A DNA stretch of 64,000 bases, taken from the NCBI GenBank assembly GCA_947476695.1, contig CANJRD010000002.1:124001-188000 (forward strand), in the 5' to 3' direction. Positions within the stretch are counted from its first letter, which is position 1, and every line of letters begins with the position of its first letter. The notes beneath the pieces were generated by a model that did not search any database, was not told the DNA's origin, and saw nothing but the letters and a program-made list of their open reading frames with translations. The DNA is from Rhodospirillaceae bacterium (GTDB lineage: Bacteria; Pseudomonadota; Alphaproteobacteria; Rhodospirillales; Rhodospirillaceae). This document shows, piece by piece, positions 9,074 to 16,185 of the stretch. The translations under genes were made by a program, and so were the position numbers.

Positions 9074-10275
9074 GCGCAAAACCCCTTGCCGGCATGCGTA
9101 TCTTGACGGTCGAGCAATTCGGGGCGGGGCCCTATTGCTCGATGTTTCTCGCCGACATGGGGGCTGAGGTCATCAAGATCGAGAACCCGGAGACGGGCGG
9201 TGACTTCGCGCGTTCGACCGGTCCGTACTTCCTCGGACAGCACGACAGCCTTTATTACCAGTGCCTCAACTTCAGCAAACGCAGCCTCGCGCTCGATCTG
9301 AAGAAACCCGACAGCCGCAAGGTGTTCGACGATCTTGTCGCGCGCTCGGATGCGGTGATGAACAACATGCGCGGCAGCCAGCCGGGCAAGCTCGGCCTCG
9401 ACTATGCCGCTTTGAAAAAGATCAACCCGCGCATCGTCTGCGCGCATCTGTCCGCCTATGGGCGCGACAACAGCCGTGAGGATTGGCCCGGCTATGACTA
9501 TCTGATGCAGGCCGAATGCGGATTCGTGTCGCTGACCGGCGAACCGGACGGCCCGCCGGCGCGCTTTGGTCTTTCGATGGTCGACTACATGACCGGGATG
9601 ACGATGGCGTTCGGTCTCGTTTCCACGCTCACCGGCGTGAAGTCCGGCGCACTGCCGCATGGCTGCGATGTCGATCTCAGCCTGATGGACACCGCCCTGC
9701 ATCAGCTGAGCTATCCCGGCATCTGGTATCTGAACGAAGGCCTTGTGACCGGCCGCACGCCGCGCGGCGCGCATCCTTCGATCACGCCCAGCCAGCTTCA
9801 GAAGACCAAGGACGGCTGGATCTTCATCATGTGCCAGAACCCGAAGTTCTGGGAGTTGCTGACCGTTGGGTTGGGTCGCCCGGAACTGGCGCGCGATCCG
9901 CGCTTCATCGACATTCCGGCGCGCCTGAGCAACCGCGATGCGCTGATCAAGGTGCTGGACGAGGCATTCATGACCAAGACCACCGCCGAGTGGATCGAAA
10001 TCATGAAGGGTAAGGTGCCGGTGGGCCCGGTCTATGATATCGCCCAGGCCCTCGATAATCCGTTCCTGGACGAGACGGGGATGGTTACGACCATCCCGCA
10101 TCCGGATCGCCCGGACATGCGCGGGCTCGCCAACCCGCTGCGCATCGACGGCGAACGTCTCGCGCAACGCCATGCGCCCAAGCTTGGCCAGGACACGGTG
10201 GCGATCCTCAAGGAGTTGGGCCGCAGCGAGGCCGATATCGCAGCCCTGCGCGATGCCAAGGCCGTCGCCACATGA
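9070..10275 (+). CDS. Class III CoA-transferase (CaiB/BaiF), first of two
   Basis: A 401-residue CaiB/BaiF family protein moving CoA between carboxylic acids. The N-terminal GMRILTVEQFGAGPYCSMFLADMGAEVIKIE stretch (about 9-39), the CLNFSKRSLALDLK block and the aspartate in SLMDTAL, the usual thioester-forming residue, are all present. The start is the ATG of an ATGA overlap with the dehydrogenase. The next gene is a second, clearly different CaiB protein, again overlapping by ATGA, which suggests a two-subunit enzyme as in BbsEF or SmtAB. Donor and acceptor are unknown. Confidence 0.85.
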   Translation: MSAKPLAGMRILTVEQFGAGPYCSMFLADMGAEVIKIENPETGGDFARSTGPYFLGQHDSLYYQCLNFSKRSLALDLKKPDSRKVFDDLVARSDAVMNNMRGSQPGKLGLDYAALKKINPRIVCAHLSAYGRDNSREDWPGYDYLMQAECGFVSLTGEPDGPPARFGLSMVDYMTGMTMAFGLVSTLTGVKSGALPHGCDVDLSLMDTALHQLSYPGIWYLNEGLVTGRTPRGAHPSITPSQLQKTKDGWIFIMCQNPKFWELLTVGLGRPELARDPRFIDIPARLSNRDALIKVLDEAFMTKTTAEWIEIMKGKVPVGPVYDIAQALDNPFLDETGMVTTIPHPDRPDMRGLANPLRIDGERLAQRHAPKLGQDTVAILKELGRSEADIAALRDAKAVAT

Positions 10276-11447
10276 AGCTCGAAGGCTTGCGGGTGCTCGA
10301 CCTGTCGATGTGGCTACCCGGTCCCCATCTGACGCTGATGATGGCCGACCACGGCGCCGACGTGATCCGGATTGAACCGCCCGGCGGCGATCCGACGCGC
10401 AACGTCGGGCCCTATGAGGCGGATGACGCGGGGGGAAAGCGATCCGTCTGGTTCCGCAATCTCCATCGCGGCAAGAAGAGTCTCTGCCTGAACCTCAAGT
10501 CCGATGTCGGACGCGAGGTGTTCCTGAAGCTCGTCGAGACCGCGGATGTGGTCGTGGAAGGCTTCCGGCCGGGCGTGGTCGATCGTCTCGGCATTGGGTA
10601 TGCCGCCGCGAAGGCGCGCAATCCGCGCATCGTCTACTGCTCGATCTCCGCGTTCGGGCAGACTGGACCGCTCGCAAAGAAGGCCAGCCATGACATGGGC
10701 GCGCAGGCGCTCACCGGGCTGCTTGCGCTCAACGACGCCGGTGACGGGAAGCCGGTGGTGTCCGGCACGCCGTCGGCCGATCTGGGCTCTGCCCTGATCG
10801 CGCTCGCGGGCATCCTGATGGCGCTCCATCGCCGCAACACCACAGGGGCGGGGGATTACATCGATGCGACCATGTACGACATCCTGCTGTCGTTCACCGC
10901 ACACCTGAACGGGTCGGTGCTGACAGAAGGCATCGCGCCGACCACCCGCACGGGACGTTCGATCGGCGGCGCCGCGTTCTATGCGATCTACGAGACGAAG
11001 GACGGTCGGTACATCGCGCTCACCGGCCGCGAACCGAAATTCGCGGAATCGCTTCTCGGCTATCTCGGTCGCCCTGACCTGATCGATCTTTGCCGTCTCG
11101 ACGACTGCATCGCGCAGGATCCGGTGAAGGACTTCCTGCGCGATGTGTTCCGCCAACGCACGCTGGCGGAATGGAAAGACGCGTTGTCGAGTTTGGACGT
11201 CTCCTGGTCGCCCGTGCTCGACATGGCGGAAGCGTTTCGCGAACCGCACATCGAAGCGCGCGAGATGCTGCTGGCTGACGCGGAAGGCCGCAAACACGTC
11301 GGCAATCCGATCAAGTTCCGCGACGAGCCGGCGGAAATCGACTTCAAGTCGCCGGCGCTCGGCGCCGACAACGAAGCGGTCCTTACAGACATCGGATATA
11401 GCCCGGCAGACGCGGCGGCCATGAATGACCACGGTGTGGTCGGTTAG
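10272..11447 (+). CDS. Class III CoA-transferase (CaiB/BaiF), second of two
   Basis: A 391-residue CaiB/BaiF protein, distinct from its neighbour. It opens with GLRVLDLSMWLPGPHLTLMMADHGADVI, has the NLHRGKKSLCLNLKS block, and the expected aspartate in YIDATMYDILLS. It is the last gene of the operon and overlaps the first CoA-transferase by ATGA. The tail (PVLDMAEAFREPHIEAREM) is typical of the C-terminal domain. It could act as the partner subunit of a heteromeric transferase or as an independent enzyme for a second substrate. Confidence 0.85.
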   Translation: MKLEGLRVLDLSMWLPGPHLTLMMADHGADVIRIEPPGGDPTRNVGPYEADDAGGKRSVWFRNLHRGKKSLCLNLKSDVGREVFLKLVETADVVVEGFRPGVVDRLGIGYAAAKARNPRIVYCSISAFGQTGPLAKKASHDMGAQALTGLLALNDAGDGKPVVSGTPSADLGSALIALAGILMALHRRNTTGAGDYIDATMYDILLSFTAHLNGSVLTEGIAPTTRTGRSIGGAAFYAIYETKDGRYIALTGREPKFAESLLGYLGRPDLIDLCRLDDCIAQDPVKDFLRDVFRQRTLAEWKDALSSLDVSWSPVLDMAEAFREPHIEAREMLLADAEGRKHVGNPIKFRDEPAEIDFKSPALGADNEAVLTDIGYSPADAAAMNDHGVVG

Positions 11448-11543
11448 GCGGCTAAAGGGCGTCAGAACGCTATTTGCACACACTTATATATATGTGCGCG
11501 CCGCATACTTAAGTCATTGATATAGAATGTTTTTCCACTAATT

Positions 11544-12767
11544 GTGTTGCCCGGCAAAACGACCACAACAGAGCGGATTTCGAACATAAAGAATGCCCCG
11601 TCCGCCGTCATCCCCCGCCGCACGCTTTTGGGACCTGGACCGTCGGACGTTCATCCGCGCGTCCTTGCGGCGATGGCCCAGCCGACGATCGGACATCTCG
11701 ATCCGGTCTTTGTCGCGCTGATGGATGAGATCAAGGATCTGCTCCGTTACGCGTTCCAAACCAGCAACGCGCTGACCTTCGCGGTGTCCGGTCCGGGATC
11801 GGCCGGCATGGAGATGTGCTTCGTCAATTTGCTTGAGCCGGGCGACGAGGCAATCGTCTGCATCAACGGCGTGTTCGGCACGCGCATGAAGGAGAACGTC
11901 GAGCGTTGTGGCGGGACGGCCATCGTCGTCGACGATGCGTGGGGCGAACCAATCGATGTCGATAGAGTCGCGGCGGCCTTGAAGCAGCACCCGAAGACGA
12001 AACTCGTCGCATTCGTGCACGCGGAGACATCGACGGGCGTGCAATCCGATGCGCTGACGCTGTGCAAGCTCGCGCAAGCGCATGGCGCGCTCAGCGTTGT
12101 CGATACGGTGACGGGGCTGGGCGGGATCCCGGTCGCGGTCGACCAATGGGGCGCCGACGCCGTTTATTCCGGAACGCAGAAATGTTTGTCGGTTCCGCCC
12201 GGATTGTCGCCGGTCACGTTCAGCGATCGCGCGGTCGCCGCCGTCAGGGCGCGGCGGACCAAAGTTCAAAGCTGGTTTTTGGATCTGTCGCTCGTCATGG
12301 CCTATTGGGTCGGCGATGGCGCGCGCAGTTATCATCACACCGCCCCGGTGAACGCCCTCTACGGTTTGCGCGAAGGATTACTCATGCTGCGGGAGGAGGG
12401 GCTCGAGTCCGCTTGGACGCGCCACGCCCGGATGGGGTCGGCCCTCGCTGCGGGAATCACAGCGATGGGCCTCGGACTCCAGGTCGACGATGCCTATCGA
12501 TTGCCGCAGTTGACCGTCGTGCGTTCCCCAGAGGGTATCGATGAGGCCGCCATCCGCCGGGATTTATTAAAAAACTACGATCTGGAGATCGGCGGCGCCT
12601 TGGGCGCGTGGGCCGGGAAGGCTTGGCGCATTGGTCTGATGGGCCAAAGTGCGACCCCGCGCCATGTGCTCACGTGCCTTTCCGCATTGGAAAGCGGGCT
12701 TATTGCCGCAGGTGCGAAAGCATCGGCCGGCGCGGCGGTCTCGGCTGCAAGAGCCGCCTTGGCATAG
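11544..12767 (+). CDS. Class V aminotransferase, serine/alanine-glyoxylate type
   Basis: PLP-dependent aminotransferase of 407 residues, closest in motifs to serine-pyruvate/alanine-glyoxylate aminotransferases. The conserved start LLGPGPSDVHPRVL, the SGPGSAGMEM loop, the aspartate of VVDTVTGLGGIP and the PLP lysine in SGTQKCLSVPPG match the family. No in-frame ATG precedes the conserved LLGPGPS block, so the start is GTG at 11544 or the adjacent TTG. The preceding 96 bases are strikingly AT-rich for this genome (near 11470-11540) and probably hold its promoter. It is a single-gene unit closed by a strong terminator. Likely role: glyoxylate or serine amino-group metabolism; the exact donor is not readable. 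Confidence 0.82.
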   Translation: MLPGKTTTTERISNIKNAPSAVIPRRTLLGPGPSDVHPRVLAAMAQPTIGHLDPVFVALMDEIKDLLRYAFQTSNALTFAVSGPGSAGMEMCFVNLLEPGDEAIVCINGVFGTRMKENVERCGGTAIVVDDAWGEPIDVDRVAAALKQHPKTKLVAFVHAETSTGVQSDALTLCKLAQAHGALSVVDTVTGLGGIPVAVDQWGADAVYSGTQKCLSVPPGLSPVTFSDRAVAAVRARRTKVQSWFLDLSLVMAYWVGDGARSYHHTAPVNALYGLREGLLMLREEGLESAWTRHARMGSALAAGITAMGLGLQVDDAYRLPQLTVVRSPEGIDEAAIRRDLLKNYDLEIGGALGAWAGKAWRIGLMGQSATPRHVLTCLSALESGLIAAGAKASAGAAVSAARAALA

Positions 12768-12795
12768 GCGGGTTATCAGCCTGATCCACAAATGA

Positions 12796-12830
12796 AAAAC
12801 CCGCCAAGCGCATAGCGCTCGGCGGGTTTT
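12796..12830. terminator. Bidirectional Rho-independent terminator
   Basis: The stem AAAACCCGCC-A-AGCGC pairs with GCGCT-C-GGCGGGTTTT around an ATA loop. T runs follow on both strands, so it can end the aminotransferase on the plus strand and minus-strand transcripts from the lysine-rich peptide gene. Confidence 0.9.
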
Positions 12831-12965
12831 CCATCACAACCGGACTTGCATCGCGCAAACGTTGCTGGTCGGAAGACCGGGAAGGTCGATCACCTTCCAT
12901 TTGCGCAGACAACAGTACCGTTTTTGTTGTGTCGTCCCTGAGGATCGAAATTAGTAAGAAGCTAA

Positions 12966-13037
12966 TTACTTCTTTTTCGCCTTCTTCTTGGCCTTCTTTT
13001 TCGCGACTTTCTTAGCAGCCTTTTTCTTCGCAGCCAT
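12966..13037 (-). CDS. 23-aa lysine/alanine-rich peptide
   Basis: A 23-residue reading frame consisting only of Lys, Ala and one Val after the initiator: MAAKKKAAKKVAKKK and then AKKKAKKK. It has an excellent ribosome site (AGGGGA, 7 bases before the ATG), which is the main evidence that it is translated. The composition matches the repetitive tails of bacterial histone H1-like proteins, but there is no folded domain. It could bind DNA, RNA or membranes by charge alone. It lies between a bidirectional terminator and 800 bases of unusual non-coding sequence. An upstream in-frame extension exists but is unconserved-looking and lacks a ribosome site. Confidence 0.6.
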   Translation of the reverse strand: MAAKKKAAKKVAKKKAKKKAKKK

Positions 13038-13837
13038 GGTTGTATCCCCTGTTTTGATTTTAAGTGGGTAGGTTATTCCGCTCGCCCGAAGCCAACACGT
13101 GAACAACAACTTCGTGCGAACGGCGAAAGAAAAACGCACTTGACGAAAATTCACAACACTTTTTTTCTGACCGCCGAATTTTTCTCTTGATTTCCTTTTG
13201 CACCGCATTCGCATGCGTTCGCATTTTTTTCCTCGTTATGCACCGCGCGCGCATCGTCTTCGGTGTTGTCCAAGAATTTTTTTGATCGCCGTTGTGCGTT
13301 CGTCGTGGCGACACTCGGAGCATCTTCACGGTCACGAAAGACTGTCGCGGCGGCGCTGCGGCGGCACGATTTTACCCATCAAAAAATGCGTTTGAATCGG
13401 AACTGCAGACGCGAATGCGTTCGCGCAATTAATCCGCATGTGAATTGAATTAGATCGACGACGCCGGCGAAATTTTCCGCGCAAGAATTGCGCGTTCGCG
13501 GCGCCTGAAAAATTACGCGCGTCGCGGCGTCGATGACGACGCTTTTTTCGCCGGAATTTGCGCGCGCTCCACCCTCGATGCGTCGCAAAATTATTCGCGC
13601 GAACGGCGCGCGGAGTGCCGCGAAGGGGGGCGACGGCGCCGTCGCGGGGGTGGTGCGGCGGGTGATGGCGGAGTGGCGAACGGGGGACGCATCGACGTGT
13701 GGTGATGACGAAATTTTACGGCGTCACCTGCCGGGCACACCTTCGTGACCCGAGAATCGACTCGTTTCGCGACTCGCGCCCGCGATCTTTGAGTCGGTTC
13801 TGACGTTCTCAAAACGGGTGAGGCAGGGCGTCGGGAG
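13038..13837. other. 800-bp non-coding region of alternating T-rich and CG-rich blocks
   Basis: No supportable gene lies here. The sequence alternates short A/T tracts (for example near 13158, 13226, 13275 and 13541) with CGCG-rich blocks, unlike any other gap in the window. GCATTCGCATGCGTTCGC at 13207-13224 and GCGAATGCGTTCGCG at 13412-13426 share elements. Its left end supplies the leader of the 23-aa peptide, and its right end carries a tight group of GANTC sites. Possible roles include a long leader, a small RNA or a nucleoid-protein target; none is proven. Confidence 0.45.
13754..13795. promoter_or_regulatory. Cluster of four GANTC sites
   Basis: GAATC at 13754, GACTC at 13759 and 13771, and GAGTC at 13791 fall within 42 bases. 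GANTC is the CcrM adenine-methylation target in many alphaproteobacteria. The cluster lies 40-80 bases past the stop of the PerM gene, inside the large non-coding region. A regulatory role is inferred from density only. Confidence 0.3.
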
Positions 13838-14899
13838 CTAGCGGATCTCGCCGCGTTCGGACATCAGCACCGCGATCGGACGCGTGCGCGGGAACTGAGA
13901 CATCACGATCATGGCCATCACCATGATGGGTACGCTGAGGACCATGCCCGTCACCCCCCACATGTTTCCCCAGATCGATAGGCCGATCATGATGGTGATG
14001 GGGCTGAGATTGAGGCTGCGCCCGGCCAGTCGCGGCTCAAGCACGTTGTCGATCAGCAGTTGGTTGGCGACGAGGAAGCCGGCGGCCAGCAGCGCCTTGG
14101 TGAGGGCGCCGAATTGCAGCAAGGCGAACACGGTCGGCAGCGTAATCGCCGCCAAAGGGCCGACGTAGGGCACGAAGTTCAGAACGAAGTGCAAAAGCGC
14201 CCAGAACGGCGCGAAGTCGACGCCCAGGATCAGCAGGACGACCAGGCTGACGCAGCCGGTGATGAAGCTGACCAGCGTCTTGATCAAAACATAGCGTTCG
14301 ATCTTGTGGCCGATCTCGCGCAGGGTCGCGCGCACCGCCGCCCGCCGCGTTTCGCTTCCAAACATGGCGTTGAGCTTGCGGTCGAAGATGTTCAGTTCGA
14401 GCAACAGGAAGGCCACATAGACGATGATCTCGAAGGTGTTCGCGGCGACAGCCTGAAATACCCCGGCCATGCGGGCCGTGATGGCGCGCAGATCGATCTC
14501 CTGCAGCAGCGCCGTCACGCTGATCGGTTTGCCGCGGTTGAACGTCTTGGCGGCAACTTCGTTGAACTGAGCCACCAGGGCTTCCAGCCGCACCTGATAG
14601 GCCGGGGCGGCTTCGACGACGTCGCGGATATTGCCGGCGATCAGCTGGACGAGGATCCCGATCCCGAGGAGCAGCAGGAGAATCGCAGCCGCGAGCGCCG
14701 TAGCCGGCGGCAGACGCCGTTTCGCGATCCGGACGCGGAGGAGGGCATTGCTCAGCGCGACGAGCAGATAAGTAATGAAGATCGCCAGGACGAGGGGGAT
14801 CAGGATCGCTTCACCGACGATCAGCAGATAGATCGACAGGGCGGCGACAATAATGGCGGCGGCCGCTTCGACCAGAGGGGTGGTTCGGGTGTCCGACAT
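13838..14899 (-). CDS. AI-2E/PerM family membrane permease
   Basis: A 353-residue integral membrane protein of the AI-2E (PerM/YdgG) transporter family. Two N-terminal helices (about 10-50), a third near 66-86, a soluble stretch (about 90-150), then five or so helices with the family signature FVPYVGPLAAITLP and the end segment GLSIWGNMWGVTGMVLSVPI. Members export small molecules or ions; the AI-2 name is historical and the substrate here is unknown. It begins 7 bases after the stop of the outer-membrane protein gene and so is probably the last gene of the minus-strand group that starts at the copper protein. Confidence 0.88.
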   Translation of the reverse strand: MSDTRTTPLVEAAAAIIVAALSIYLLIVGEAILIPLVLAIFITYLLVALSNALLRVRIAKRRLPPATALAAAILLLLLGIGILVQLIAGNIRDVVEAAPAYQVRLEALVAQFNEVAAKTFNRGKPISVTALLQEIDLRAITARMAGVFQAVAANTFEIIVYVAFLLLELNIFDRKLNAMFGSETRRAAVRATLREIGHKIERYVLIKTLVSFITGCVSLVVLLILGVDFAPFWALLHFVLNFVPYVGPLAAITLPTVFALLQFGALTKALLAAGFLVANQLLIDNVLEPRLAGRSLNLSPITIMIGLSIWGNMWGVTGMVLSVPIMVMAMIVMSQFPRTRPIAVLMSERGEIR

Positions 14900-14905
14900 G
14901 GGGTC

Positions 14906-16181
14906 CTAAAGGAAAAAGCGATAGCTGATTTGTGCCTGGGTCTCTTTGGCGTTCACCGGTAGTCGTAGGCCTGTCCGCTCGGCGTGGTCGCTATTGATAT
15001 AGAGAAACTCAAGCGTCAGCCTCTGCCGTGCCGCGGGCCGGTAGATATATGCCAGGGTCAGGGCATTGCCCCGCTCTTTCGCCGGCGTGCCCAGGTCCAT
15101 GCCGTTGGTTTCAAACCAGTCATAGCGCAAACTGACGCGGTGATTGCCCCAACCTCGACTCACCAGACCATAAGCCGACCGGAAGTCGGCATAGACCAGC
15201 GGTCCTGCCGGGAGCGTGACGACCGTCGTTTTCCCGGTCATGCCCTGCGCCAGGATATCGTACTTCCCGACCGTGGCCTGTGCGCCGAAGCTCCAGAAGG
15301 TCGTGGTCCAGGGCCACTGGCCGTTCTCGAACATCTTGTCGTCGGCGCGATTGTCGTAACGATAGACCGACAGGCTGCCCAATGAGGGCAGGCTTACCTT
15401 CCCGCCGATGTAGAGGCCGAGTTTGCCGTCGATCTCCTTGAAGGGCTGATCGTAGGGAAGCTGCTTGGCGAAACTGCTCGGCGGCCGCAGGACCGGCAGG
15501 GCGGGCAGGGGCAAGTGATCCCAGAACCCGGCTTCACGATCGCTGATGGTCCAACCGCGCCAGGCCAATAAGGTTCCGGTCGGGTCGTTGGCGGTGAACA
15601 GAGAGCCGGTGATCTCCGCTTCCCAATCCTCGGCGCGGTAATAAGCCGTGGCTTCGCCTCCCACCGTGCGCAATTCCTCGCCGATCCAGGTGTTGATGGC
15701 CGATGAGCTGATCGTATAGGGGCTGGTCCAACCCAAGGCAGAGTTCTCAAGTGAGAATGGCGGGAAGAAGGCACCACCTCTGGCGCGGAAGCCGAACGGC
15801 CCTGTCGGAACCGGTTTGTACTGCAGGAAGGCTTCAATGACGTCCGGCGACCGACCGCGCTTCCGGTGTCGCCGTCAGCTGCACCATGCCGGAAAGGTCC
15901 CAGAACAGATGCGGTTCTACGATCAGGGTCGCCTCGGCGACCTGCCCGAGTACACGACCGTCACCGTTCCTTGTGCCGCCATAACGTGTCTTGCCGAGGC
16001 CACCGTTCTCCCAGCTCTGGGTCTTGGACGAGATCGCGGCGCGGAAGTCGATCAGGCCGCGGAATTCCAGGTAGGGACGGAAGCTATCGTCGGCCGCCTG
16101 GGTGGGGGAACTGAGGGCGAGGGCTGCGGTCAACGCGAGTCCGACCCCGACCCCGAAACAGTGTCCGTTCCGCGCGCCCAT
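14906..16181 (-). pseudogene. Outer-membrane beta-barrel protein split by a frameshift
   Basis: The N-terminal part (16181 to about 15850) starts with a clear signal peptide (GVGLALTAALALSSPTQA) and barrel strands (FRPYLEFRGLIDFRAA, ATLIVEPHLFWDLSG). It stops at 15834 after TPEARSVAGRH. In the next frame the protein continues without a gap as PDVIEAFLQYKPVP, GAFFPPFSLENSA and WTSPYTISSSAINTW down to the terminal strand QAQISYRFFL, ending in Phe-Leu. A one-base change near 15840-15860 explains the split. Repaired, it would be about 425 residues with a porin-like aromatic C terminus. It starts 4 bases after the phosphodiesterase gene stops, so it is co-transcribed with it. Function is not identifiable beyond outer-membrane barrel. 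Confidence 0.7.
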
Positions 16182-16185
16182 CGGA

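Noticed and set aside
12880-12898. GGAAGGT-CGATC-ACCTTCC hairpin downstream of the lysine-rich peptide
   Set aside because: No T run follows on either strand, so I do not call it a terminator; the stronger terminator at 12796 suffices.
13379-13812. Minus-strand frames of about 70 codons in the large non-coding region
   Set aside because: No ribosome sites, no recognisable motif, and Arg-rich content typical of random frames.
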